A stretch of DNA of 64,000 bases from assembly GCF_037038585.1 (NCBI RefSeq), contig NC_092526.1, forward strand, positions 36,159,501 to 36,223,500, written 5' to 3'. Of the stretch, positions 1-11,660 are shown one piece after another. The position numbers were made by a program, and so were the translations under genes. Within the stretch, counting starts at the first letter, position 1. The number at the start of each line of letters is the position of its first letter. A model generated the notes under the pieces. The model made no database searches. It saw nothing but the letters and a program-made list of their open reading frames with translations, and was not told where the DNA came from. Origin of the DNA: Patagioenas fasciata. Its lineage: Eukaryota; Chordata; Aves; Columbiformes; Columbidae.

Positions 1-230
1 CTGTTTCAAACAGGAGATATTTCTGCTGTTTTTCATACGTTTGATCTGTACCTAAAACTTCTCTGCATCTTGTTTTAATAGTCAGCACTGGAACTGCAAA
101 GGACAAGCTGCAAGAGATTGTTTGCATTAACTCTGCAGCAAGATGGCTTGTTTTCCACACAGATCTCTTCCCTCTCTTCTCTCTCCACCAGGTTTTCTGT
201 GTGACACTGAGTTTTTTCTTCCCTTCCCAG

Positions 231-3200
231 GCTTTAAACCTTCAAGGCAGGCTGAAATTCCTTCATGGGCAGAACAAAAAGTCTGAAGATGGATCTGTGC
301 TGCCACCCCAGCTTGCTCTCTTCGCTATCTCCACCCCCTTGCAGCCACCGTCCATCCTGCAGATCCGAACCAAGAACATGATCTTCAGGACAAAGCACAA
401 GCTGGATTTTACCCCCTTGGCCTGTGATGCCAAGTAAGCAGCAGAGCTGATCTGAGGGGTGATGCTGCTGGTTTCCATCATTGCCAGTCCATCCCCTGAC
501 TGGGTGATGTCTCACCCTTGCTCTGTCACTGAGCTGGGTGCCTTCTCACTTTCCCACAGGGGGAAGATAGTTTTGGGATACACTGAGGCAGAGCTGCGAA
601 TGTGCGGCACCGGCTACCAGTTCGTCCACGCTGCCGACATGCTGTACTGTGCTGAGAACCATGTCAGGAGTAAGAGTCCCTTCCTTGGTTCCTTGTGCCC
701 GTCTCTGAGGCTGATCAGTGGGCTGGGCTAGGAGCAGCTCCTGTGGCTGCTGTGTTAAGCCCACCAGCTCTCTCCCAATAGGATCATAGACTCATAGAAT
801 AGTTTGGGTTAGAAGGGACCTTCAAAGCTTATCTAGTCCAGTCCCCCCTGCAATGAGCAGGGACATCTTCACCCAGATCAGGTTGCTCAGAGCCCCATCC
901 AGCCTGGCCTTGAATGTCTCAAGAGATGTGGCATCTACCAGCTCTCTGAGCAACCTGGGCCAGTGTCTCACCACCCTCATTGCAAAAAATTTCTTCCTCA
1001 TGTCCAGCCTGAATTTCCCCTCCTTTAGTTTAGAACCATTACCCCTTGTCCTGTTGTAGTAGGTCCTACTAAAAAGTCTGTCCATCATTCTTATGGGCCC
1101 CTTTTTACTACTAAAAGGCTGCAACAAGATCTCCCCAGAGCGTTCTCTTCCCTGGGCTAAACAAGCCAAACTCTCTCAGCCTGTCCTCATAGGAGAGGTA
1201 CTTCAGCCCTCTGATTGTCTTTGTGGCCTCCTCTGGACCCTTTCCAACAGGTCCATGTCTTTTCTGTAGTGATGGCTGATCCAGAGCAGAGAAGATGCTT
1301 TGCTTGATGCCTTGCTGTGATGCTCTTGTCACCACAGGGAGCTTGGGGTGGCGTGTAGTGATGGGTATTTGGGTATTTAGCTGGGATGGTGTCCCCTGCC
1401 CATGCCAGCCATGCCTCTGCTGTGACTCCACCTGCTTATCCTGGCTGGAAGCAGCAGCATTGCTGGAGGCAGCCCTGCCTGCGGTGACATGTTGACAGCC
1501 CTGGGCACGCGTGCTTCCTCCTGGCAGTGATGAAGACGGGCGAGAGTGGTCTGACGGTCTTCCGCCTGCTGACGAAGGAGAAGCGCTGGAAGTGGGTGCA
1601 GGCCAACGCACGACTCGTTTACAAGAACGGCAAGCCTGAGTACATCATTGTCACACAGAGACCTCTCGTGTAAGTGCCATCTGGGTCAGCCCAGGCAGAG
1701 ATGGGGACAGGCTGGCTTTTTGCATCACTGTGGGTTCTGGGATGCCCCAGGCAGGGCAGGATGCTCTATTGGTCATTGCTTCTTAAGCCTTTTGAAGGAG
1801 CAGCCTTAGAATTCTGTATTTTGATGCTGTTCAACCACGTCCTCCTCTGCAAGGCTACGCCACGAGTTTGGGATAGTGCTGAGCAGTGCCCTGCACCTCC
1901 CATCCCTGCCCCAGTGTTCTGGGTACCAGTCCAGACTTAACCTGGGGAGACTGGTGGATGCTCTCCAGCAGCTGTAGGGACAGGAGAGTGCAGGAATAGC
2001 AAGGACCTCAAATGTGGCTGCTGTATGGCAGCAGCCCAACATCCCTGTCCTAGAGGATGCAGCATAGATGAGCATGGCAAAGGTGTGACTTCTATCAGAG
2101 CTACATTATCCTTTGCATTTTAAGTATCCTCTTGGTTATGCTACAGGTGTGTGTTTTCGTGTGTGTATATATAAAAGTGTGTGTGTGTTTGTATGTAAAT
2201 GTACATGTGTGTGGTTCTGCTTGATACATGCATGCTGTTTGTAGCAAAGGAGCTTTGGCTTACAGAAATCACAATTATCCATTGCAGAGGTGTTTTGCGG
2301 CATGTGTTTTTGCATATACAAGCCTAATCTCCTCTTCCTGCCCTGCAGAGACGAAGAAGGAGGCGAGCACCTTCGAAAGCGGTCCATGCATCTTCCCTTT
2401 ACCTTTGCTACAGGAGAAGCACTTTTATACCAAAGTGCTTACCCTCTCCCGGGCTTCCCTGACCCTTTTCAGAGCAAAGGGAAAACCAGCAAGCCCAAGA
2501 AGACCTCCCACAGCCACAGAGGTCGCTCCCAGAAGGACGGTGTTGACCCCAGTTCTCTGCTGGGCGCCGTGATGCGACAGGACAAGGCGGCATATGTCTC
2601 CCATCCAGCTCCCACAACTAACTGCTCCTGCAGCAGCAGTTGCGTGGACCACCTCAGGGATACCTCCTTGCTGGATGCAAGAGGAGATGGCTGGAGTGTG
2701 GGCACTGCTCCAGCTTCTTCAAGCAGGGACAGCCTCAAAGAGGAGCTGGTAGATTTTCAGCAGGAGGACCCTCTCTTGGCCACTCTAGACTCACTGTCAA
2801 TTAAGAGCGACGAGAGCTGTTCCAACAATGAGCTGTTCAGTGCACTGGAGGGCCTGGGGTTGAATGCCGAAGACTTGGAGCTCCTGCTGCTGGATGAGAA
2901 AATGGTGATGGTCAATATGGACCCTGACCGCACCCCATCCCAGAACAACTGCCTCACCAGCAATGAGATTCTCTCCTACATCCACACTATGCTGCCAAAC
3001 AAGCACGAGGAAGGACAACAGGTCTGTCCCCTCCCAGGCACATCCCTGAGCCCATGTGGAGGCACCACTGTGTACCAGGCCCACGTGGAGGATGAGGACT
3101 CACAGTATGTGCCCCAGCATGTGGTGCAGCCTAGCATCGGCCCTGGCCAGCCCCCTGCTCAGCTGTGGGAACAGCCCCTCCATACCATGCCAGGGCAGCC

Positions 3201-4703
3201 ACCCCCGCTGCTGCGGGAGCTGGCTGAGGAAGAGGGAGAGCTGGCTGAAGGCTTAGAGTGGAGGCCAGCTGGGGAGGATGGTCTGCTCCTCTTCCTCCAG
3301 CTGGCACAGGGCAACCCATGGGACAAGGCACCCAGCTCACCCCCAGGAACCTCCTGCCCACAGGATCCCCCCAGGGCTCGGCAGCTGGAGGAGAGCTTCC
3401 CGGCCATGCATCCCAGCCAAGAGGATGCTCGTCAGTCCTTCTCCCTGCACAGCCAGTGCCAGGGAGGACCACCCAGCCAGCCGAAACACCATTACGCGCC
3501 GATGAATGGATTGTGCGGCCGCAGCCCTGACCCCACTCTGCACCCCCTCCCCAGCAGCAGCCCCAGCCTGTTGCAGGACCGTGTTCCCCTGCTCCTGGGG
3601 TCCCCAACTCAGCCTGGTTTTTATGGCATCAGCCAAGACTTCATCTCCCAGCACCAGGGATGCTGGAGTCCCGGACCTGGCATGCCAGCAGTACATTTTA
3701 ATCTGAATGGATTATGCAGCATGGAAACTGCAGGCAGCAGGGGGTCCCAGGCAGAGATGGCTCCCTGCTCGGGGTTTTTTTCACCCTCCTTATGCCAGCT
3801 TATTCCTGAGAAGCAGCTGAGTGCCTCCATGCCCCAGCACCCTTTTCCGAGCTCGTCTGCAGAGTGTTTCAGGAGCATCAGCAGCCTGCTGGAGACTCCC
3901 GTGAACTCCTATGGGACATACACCTCTGCACTGAGCCGGGAGAGCAGACACAGGGTAAGGCCTTTGCTCTGCTCTCATGCTCAGTTTTTTTCTGTGCTGA
4001 TGTTTTCTGGGGTGTGTGGAAGAGCCCATGTCTGCAGTGATGCTTCCCCATCCTGCAGCATCACCTGGCAGGGTGAGATGTCTAGGATGGGTCTGTCCTG
4101 CATCCCTGGTTGTCCAGCCCTTCCCTGGTGATTACTGTCCCAAGAGCAGCTTGTTTCTTGGTGCCAGACATCATCTGCTATTGGAACAGTGCCCCGCTGT
4201 CTCACAGGAGTCTCTGTGTTAAGTTCTGTAGCCATCAGATGCTGTCAGATCATCTTCTGCTTCTTTCTGAAGGCCATACTCTGCAGCTCAGGTCCTCTCA
4301 TTCTCTATCTCCTCCACTTAACACACCAGGCACCTTCTATTATAGCTCGGCCAAAGAGCTTGTCTCTGGTCCTGTTTAGGAGTTTGGGAGCTTGTAGGAG
4401 GAGCTGTGAGGAACTTCATTCTAGAAATGAAGTGATAAGTCGGCATTTGCTCCCCCTTCTGCCAGACTCCTCTGGGCACTAGCCCAATCAGTACTTGTAA
4501 AAAGCTGCAAAATTACTCAAGGCTTTGTTTTCTCTCTCTTCTCCTAGCATGAGAGCAGCTGTGGTTTGCCCAACGCTCCCATGGGACTCCCAGGTGCCCG
4601 CCCGGTGCTGGAGGGGAGCCTGGTCCCCCCCTGCCAGCCGCATCCCCGGGCAGAAGTGCTACCAGAGCATCCTCACGCCTCCAGCAGTGACTTCTGTCTC
4701 TAG
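231..4703 (+). CDS. AHR2: Aryl hydrocarbon receptor, AHR2-like, last five coding exons (5' part outside window)
   Basis: AHR is a cytosolic bHLH-PAS receptor that binds planar aromatic ligands, enters the nucleus, pairs with ARNT and drives genes such as CYP1A. Exons read in the sequence: 231-433, 560-669, 1528-1669, 2349-3954, 4548-4703, all with AG/GT borders and phases that keep 738 codons plus TAG open. The first two exons hold the end of the PAS-A/B linker and PAS-B ([35 protein letters not shown]); the third finishes PAS-B ([23 protein letters not shown]). The 1.6-kb exon is the transactivation region, opening [11 protein letters not shown] and holding [20 protein letters not shown] and [12 protein letters not shown]. 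The last exon ends ASSSDFCL, comparable with the SSGFL end of human AHR. The [13 protein letters not shown] and [18 protein letters not shown] segments look more like fish and bird AHR2 than AHR1; the paralogue call is from memory and less sure (about 0.7) than the family. The bHLH and PAS-A exons lie upstream of the window. Confidence 0.95.
782..1295 (-). mobile_element. CR1 LINE 3' end, antisense, in an AHR2 intron
   Basis: The + strand opens with ATCATAGACTCATAGAATAG and runs through GGTTAGAAGGGACCTTCAAA, the reverse complement of the CR1 3' terminus with its ATTCTATG-type tail. About 0.5 kb of the CR1 3' region follows, including the complement of the 'hedge of reading frame' near GTTGCTCAGAGCCCCATCC. 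It sits between the second and third AHR exons of the window. CR1 is the main bird LINE; this copy is 5'-truncated and dead. Confidence 0.93.
2148..2217 (+). repeat. TG-rich microsatellite in an AHR2 intron
   Basis: Imperfect (TG)n with TATATA interruptions, about 130 bases before the large AHR transactivation exon. It may be length-polymorphic. No function is implied. Confidence 0.85.
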
Positions 4704-6400
4704 GAGAGACTGGACTGGACAGAGCAGGATGATTCCCTGGGGAAGGAGCTGCCTTCAAGTTGCAGATAACAAACCTTTCCCTTGCCACATATGTCTTGCC
4801 ATTGCTCTTGGTGTCAGTTGCTTTGGCTCAGTGGGATTTTTGTGTTTGTTTGGGGTTTTTTAATGTTATTTTTTTATCAATTTACCACCATCCTACCCCT
4901 GCCGAGGCTCCGTGTGCTGGTCCTGTGGAGGTGTCCCTGGCCTGGGGATGGCAGGTTTCCCCAGGGCATGGGAGAGAGCTGGGCTGTGATGTGGCTCAGC
5001 TGGCACATGCAACCTCATCTTTATCTCATGGCATCCAAGGCTTCAGTCAGCTGGAGGATCTCGGAGCACGTTTATCACTTGCTGTTTCGTCCTACCCCGA
5101 CCTCCTTGCTCCTGTTTCTCCAGCGGGTTGAGTGTCTGCCCATCCTGCCTCTGTATCTTACAGAGAATCAGCTGTGAAAAGTTTGGGCCTTTTATGGTTG
5201 CTGCTGTCTTTTAAATGGCATTTGGAGACTAACTGTTGCTCTGGAAAGAAAGGATCGCTCTGCATGGGCAGCCAGGCCACTGTGTTGAAGGTGTGATATT
5301 CATGTGGTGAATCCCACACGTTGCCAAGAAGCCAGGGAGCGAGCTCTCCGTTGCACTGGTCTTTGCAGTTCTGCAGTTAACTGAGTGCAATTTTTGATGT
5401 TTTTTTCCAGGCTGTTGGAAAGCCAGGCTGCTTCCATGGCTGTCACTCTTCTCCCACAGTTTGGTAGTCCCCACAGTGTCTGTGGAAGGCAGCCCTTGTC
5501 CCAAAGGATGGGTGGGTTTCTGATGGCTTGTGTCTTCCACCTTCACCAAAGCTTTGCATTTACATGCATGATCCAACACAGATGCAAGACTTGCGTGTCC
5601 AGAAAAAAAAAAAAAGGAAAGTTTTTCACTGCTGGTATTAAATTTCTTGCCATCCCAGACAGGCACCTGTGCCTGTGGCCACACTGTACAGATATTGCCT
5701 GTTTTATAAAGAAAGTGAACCCTGACTTGTTATCTTCTGTTGCACTGGTCCTTCCCCACTGCCAAATTTCCCTGTGTCCGAGGTGTTCACATTTGTAAGG
5801 ATCCAGATGAGCAAAATCCAGACCTCTGGGTTTTGCTGTATGGTATGTGATGTACCCAGGTTGGCTGATAAGCAGTTTTTCTCCTGGGTGATGGGGACAG
5901 AAGTATCTGAACAGGCAGCAGGGCTCGTCCTCAAGCAGCAGGAGCGGGCTGGCATATAAGCCATAGCTTGCATCTGTGCCTAAAAAGATTGCTGATAAGT
6001 AATGGGGCTGCCTACCCTGAGGAGAAGATTTCAGATTTGCTCTATTAAAAAAAAAAAAAAAGTTTTTACTAAGATAAAGAAAATAAAATAATTTAAATGA
6101 TACTTAACTTTAAATACTGATAGAGTGATATTTTCCCACAGAAAATAAATACAGCCCATATGTATGTATATAATACAAGTTGACAGATGTATTTTTATGC
6201 CATTCCAGTGAAGGAAAAAAACCTCTTACCTTCCCAAAGTAGCATCCTATGGAATGGGACAAAAAGGCTGCTCAAAAGATGAGAAATACAGCAACCCTTT
6301 AAGAAACCTGTCAAAGCATCATCCCTCCTCCTGCATGTCCAACTTTGATTTCATGTGAACTTTCTATCCTTTTCGTTTCAATAAATGGTTTCGGACCTCA
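4704..6400 (+). other. AHR2 3' untranslated region
   Basis: The stretch follows the TAG stop in the last AHR exon with no good splice acceptor or long frame, turns A/T-rich after about 6000, and ends near an AATAAA at 6380. A poly-A run at 6045-6060 and another AATAAA at 6144 lie inside. A 3' UTR of about 1.7 kb would be ordinary for AHR. The end point is inferred from the signal only. Confidence 0.6.
6380..6385 (+). promoter_or_regulatory. Candidate polyadenylation signal of AHR2
   Basis: AATAAA, followed within 25 bases by a T/G-containing stretch. A second AATAAA at 6144-6149 is an alternative. No other + strand gene is visible upstream that could use it. Confidence 0.5.
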
Positions 6401-9400
6401 GCCCTGACATCTCCCATGCTGGTTGTGTGTCTCTTCCCATCTCAAGCATGTTGGACCTGGCTGGTTTCAGTGGTGGAGCCGGTGTCCTGCCATGGATGAC
6501 CCAGGACAGCATCCCATGCAAGGTAGGAGGACAGGGTTCACCCCTGTGTGATGGAGGTTGTTGCAAGCTGTGCAGTCGAGGTGGTTAGAAGACCTTCTTC
6601 TGTGTATTTCCTTCCACAAGAGGAAGGCAGAACCCCTCAAAGGCTCCTACAAAGGAGCTTTCTTAGCTTGTACCTGCTTTGCCTTGGTCCTGTGAGCACA
6701 TTCAGGTTGAGAGCCCAGCCTGGCGACCTTTGTCACTGCCTTTGGTGACAGCTGAGGCTTACAGGGCTGGAGAAGGGGCAGCTGAGCTTCCATGAGTTTG
6801 GCGTGCTGCCTGGCTTGGACATTAGGCTCTGACTCTCCTGCTGCCCCTGCCTGCAAGAAGTCCTCTGCTCAGGGAGATGCGAGCTGCTGCTGGGTGATGG
6901 TCAGGCCCCAGAGAAAAAAATTTCCTCTACATATAGGTGCTCTTGGTTCTGTATAGTTGTCCCCTCTGATGCTGGGGACTGCCACCTTCAGGACATGTAG
7001 CCTGGAAGAACTGAAGATGAAGCCATCATTGGGGTGGTGTGCAGCCAGCCAACCCCAGAAGGACTCACAGGCTTTGGAATGCCAGGAGCACCCCACCCAT
7101 CTTCCAGCTCCTGCCATGGATGAGTTTGCAGCCTCACAGATGCCTGGGGCACTTGCCAAAGTCCTGGGGAGGTTGGTGGGCTGGGCAGGGCTGGACTGTG
7201 TGGTGGGCACATCTGCTGCCCATCTGCTTCATGAGCATCATCTCTTTATTGTGGGAGCACCTTTGGCCAGCTCCATTAGGTGATACCACCTGGTCTTCAA
7301 GGTGGTTTGTGGATTTGTACACACTGGGGATGTGGCATTTCGGAGGGCTCATGGAGCAGCCTGGAGGTTGGTTGTGACTTCTCTCTAGAGAAAGGAGGCT
7401 TCATGCGCCCATTCGGTCCTTTGGGAATCCAACATGTGGAGAGAGGTGATAGGGTGGGATGGTGAACCCCAGGCTCTGAAAAGAAACAAGCCAGTAGGTT
7501 AAAATCAGCTGATATATTTAATATTTAAATCTCAGAAGGTTTGGAGAGCTGGTACTCAGGGGTATTAAAAGAATCAGCTGAATCTCTGGTGATTGGAGTA
7601 TCTGATGATGTTAAAGGAATAGGGGGAAAAGCAAATATTCTGTTAATATTTAGAAATAATTGGGTGGGTTAACTAGAGATCAGAAGGTCAGGTGGGCTTT
7701 ATTGTTTTTTTCCATTAAAAAAAATCATCAGAATCAAGTTTAAAATGAACTGAGAAATTTGATGGAGAAGTGTGAGCATGTGATTACGACAGAGTTCTGT
7801 GAGAGGTTTTTGCTCAGCCTGCATGACCTGATTTAAGAAGGTATCTGCAATGTGCAGAACCAGAAGCCTCCTCTGAGCTGTGTCAGGGGAGCTCTCTTTC
7901 ACACAGGAGTTTGAAATGAGACCTTTGCTCAGGTGTTTTCAGTAAAAGTGCAAAGTTTTCTATGAGATAAGTTGTGCAGCATTGTGTATATAAAAATATA
8001 TGTAATTATTTAGAGATATATGGAAGTATAAAATGTATTCATAAAATGTTTATTTAACATGTCTTTTAAGACAATCTAGCTGATACTGCTCCCTGGCATT
8101 GTCTTTTCAATTGGGAAATTAGAAAAAAAACAGAGGTTTGTTTTTCTCCGTATCAAATTTTAGACCATTCCCACCCATACTTGGCACCTGCTTTTCTAAA
8201 ACAAAATAAGGTAGTGTTGTAATATTTCTCAAATTTGATGGAGACATGCTGGAAGAATTAGATTTTTTATGGTTTCTGTGCTCTGCTCTGCTGTTTCTCC
8301 CTTTTTCTTCCTAAGGAGTTTGCTATGGACAGCACCACGCACACTGATGGAGATGGAGGAACGGCCACTCTCAGTGCTGCAGCACAGGCACTGGAGCATC
8401 CTTGCAGCTGCAGGTCGCTGACGTCCAATGGTCCACTGAATCAATCCCAGGCACTGAGAACAACTTGATCACTAGCAAACTTTCTCCTTGAGCCAGGTCC
8501 TGGATGTATGGGCAATCATACCATCACCAAGTAAGAAATCTGACTCGTTTCTCCTCTTCCTTACCACTTATTTCCACAGCCTCAAGAACTTCTCTGCAGC
8601 CAGAGAGACCTAGGGAGGACTGCAGCCCTCCTGGCTTTGTCACCATGGGTGCTGGTCTTGACCACAGCATTAATTTGTCTGGTGTTGTGTATCTGTGAGG
8701 TCTGTGGAGCAAAAGCCATTATCTCTGCAGTGGGAGGTGCCCTGTAGCAGGTGTCCTATGCTCTCCAAGGAAGCTGGCACATCCATAATTCATGCCCATC
8801 TTCATACCAGCTGCTGCTTGTCCTCCCCTGGGCCTTATGGCAGTGATTCGCAACACACCTAGCCTGGGAAGCCTGGCTGGAGCAAAACCTCCCATATGAG
8901 CTGCAGCAGAGAAGAAGCCACTGTCCAGCATCCTGGCATCTGCATCCTGCCCTGAGCTGTGGTGGCAGAAAGGGGGGTCAGGCACACATGTCGCTGTGCT
9001 CCTGTTCATGCACCCAGGATGAGCGCTGTCTTGTGGGATGCATTCACCTGTGAAGAGCTGGATTTAACCCAAGAAAGGTGTGAGAAAATAGTATGGAGGG
9101 ACTTGGGGGCACTTGTGTAGCTGTGGGCTTGTCTTCATCTGGGGGAAGGGCAGGAATTGCTGTGGTGCCTCCTCACAGCAGGATAGGACATGTTTGGGTG
9201 GCCTTGTTCCAGCTGTGCTGGGGAGGTGACAGTCCTGCAACCAGCATTCCGCTCTGCCTGCACCCTCCTAGTCCTGCATGCCCCGGGCCCGCTATCTTCT
9301 CTGCCATGTGGTTGTGGGCAACCAAAAATACATAACTTACATGTGGACCCAAGGGAACTTACTGCTAGTCAAGTTTTTGTTTGAACAGCTCAAGCAAAGA

Positions 9401-11247
9401 TTTAAACTTAAGTCCTGTTATGGTCCAGTCAAGCCCTCTCAAATAGCAGCCCCTGGTGTCCCCTCACCTGTGGCAGAGGATGCAGTTGACCCAGAGCCAT
9501 GGTGAGAGCATCGGGGCTCTCTTCATTCCCTACTGGGTTATAACTGGAGGGAGCAGATTTAGCACTTTTAACGGCATGCACACAGGGGAGGAGGAGAGCA
9601 AAGGAGATTTACTTTTTTAGTTCTGCATCTTTCTCCTTTACCTTCGTGGCCATCATTTTCCCAAGCTGCAGGAAACTCTGTGCAGGGGTCTGCGAGTCAC
9701 AGCCTGCGGCAAAAGGAGGCTCCTGCTTCAAACCAGCTGGGAGAGGTAACGTCTGATGCTGCCAGCATCCACAAGGCTGAAAGCACCGGTCCCCAGACAG
9801 CATCACAGAGGCTGGGAGCAGGTGTCTCCCAGGGCCCCAAGGCAGCAAGGAGAGCAAGGTAAATATTTCCATAAAAGCTCAGCCTGGTGTTTGCCCACAC
9901 CACTTATTGTGTACCATCCATTATACATGGGGGCTGGAGCCGTGGGCAGTAGAGCAGAACACGTTGTGATGGTTTGTGCATTAAATAGAGATGAAGGGGG
10001 ATGCGGAAGGTGGTGTTCGTTCACGCCTGGTCCATGTCCTCTTCACTGGCTGCAGCTCAGTGCCAGAGCCATGCAGAGCTCCCCAGGTGGATGAGAGGAG
10101 AGCCATGGACCAGTGGTGCATCCTCACCTGGGACAGTGGCTGTAAAGTTAACTAGTGTTTCACTTTGGTTTGAATAGTTAAAAAAAAGCAACTTAGACAA
10201 AGTATAAAGTCTCATCTAATACACAAGCAATTGAGAACATCTGGAATGATTTATACCCAATACTGTGGGTGCCCATGATTTTCGTGTATGATGGGCTTTA
10301 GATACCAGTCATCTGCCCAAAGAAATGCATTTGTGTATCCTTTTGATAGGTCCAAAGACTTTCCAAGCCTGGGTGGTGATGTAAAGAACGATGGAGCACA
10401 TCAGCCATCATCTTGGAAGGAATGACCAGCTCACAGCTGGGAGGTACTTTTGATTAATGGGCTGGTGGTTGTTGTTGTTATTATTATCTGAACCCAAGAA
10501 AGTTGGATTTGGATCAGCTGAAACTTTTCATGTTGTTTGATAAATGTGTGTGCCACAAAAAAATAATCTCAAATCTCATGTGAAAACTTTCTAAAGGAAC
10601 TGTTTTCAGGTCCCCTGTTTAAATATTTCATACTGAAACGTACTTCAGTTTACTTGATGTGTTTTAGAAAGCTGGAGTCAAAACTCATCACTGTGTTTAA
10701 CCTCCAGTGAACTATTTATTTTCAACCCAAAGCATGTTAGCTTTCATTTTTTATTTCTTAACCTTCTGCAGAGTTTGAGGAGACTTTAGGTTTAGGTGGA
10801 TAGGAGACACACCTACATGTGAGTGATCTAAACCACTAGAGGTGCCTGGGGACCAGCAGCAGTTCATTTGAGATGGGCAAGGCCCCAAGCTGCTGATATA
10901 TGTGTGACCAAAGATGGCAAGAGGGTGAAGTCAGCCACTCCCACACCAATCTCGCTGTATACCAGCATGGTGCCAGTAGGCTGGAGAGGCCAAGAAGGAG
11001 CATCTGTCCTTCTCTGGCATCGATTAATGGATGAGCACTGTCAACTGGTCTTGCGTGGCTAATGTGTGGCTGTGATGGCATGGTTCCTCAGGAATGCAAG
11101 GCTTGGTTTCTGCAGAGTTGCCTCTTTTTCTTAGGGAAGTGAGGGAGGCTGCATTGTTTCGGTGATCTGTACCCTCACAGCACCATTGAGGTCATGTCTG
11201 TCAGGTCTCTTTTCCTGAGACTTTGCTGTTTCAGGACAGAACAGAAG
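6401..11247. other. Intergenic stretch, no gene recognised
   Basis: Only short frames of chance length occur on both strands, without linked splice sites or recognisable protein. The base composition is mixed, with A/T-rich tracts at 7500-8250 and 10140-10760. No RNA gene, satellite or well-formed transposon end was recognised. Confidence 0.6.
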
Positions 11248-11660
11248 CACCTCTCTACGAGGACAGGCTGAGAGAGAGTTGGGGTTGTTCAGCCTGGAGG
11301 AGCGAAGGCTCCAGAAAGACCTTATTGTGGCCTTTCCATACATAAAAGGAGCCTGCAAGAAAGATGGGGACAAACTTTTCAGCAGGGTCTGTTGCGATAG
11401 GACAAGGGATAATGGTATTAAACCATTCAAAGAGGGGAGATTCAGGCTACACATGAGGAAGACATTTTTTATAATGAGAGTGGTGAAACACTGGCCCAGG
11501 TTGCCCAGAGAGGTGGTGGATGCCCCATCCCTGGAGACATCCCAGGCCAGGCTGGACGGGGCTCTGAGCAACCTGAGCTGGTGAAGATGTCATTGCAGGG
11601 GGCCTGGCCTAAATGAGCTTCGATGGTCTCTTCCAACAAAAACTATTCTATGATTCTATG
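11248..11660 (+). mobile_element. CR1 LINE 3' end, sense
   Basis: The stretch starts at CTCTACGAGGACAGGCTGAG, runs through GTTCAGCCTGGAGGAGCGAAG and GGCCAGGCTGGACGGGGCTC, and ends with a twofold ATTCTATG repeat (TATTCTATGATTCTATG), the CR1 terminus. It is 5'-truncated as most CR1 copies are, and in the opposite orientation to the copies at 0.8 kb and 53.7 kb. Confidence 0.95.

Noticed and set aside
853-1059. Short frames in 850-1170 on both strands as genes
   Set aside because: They are frames within the CR1 LINE end.
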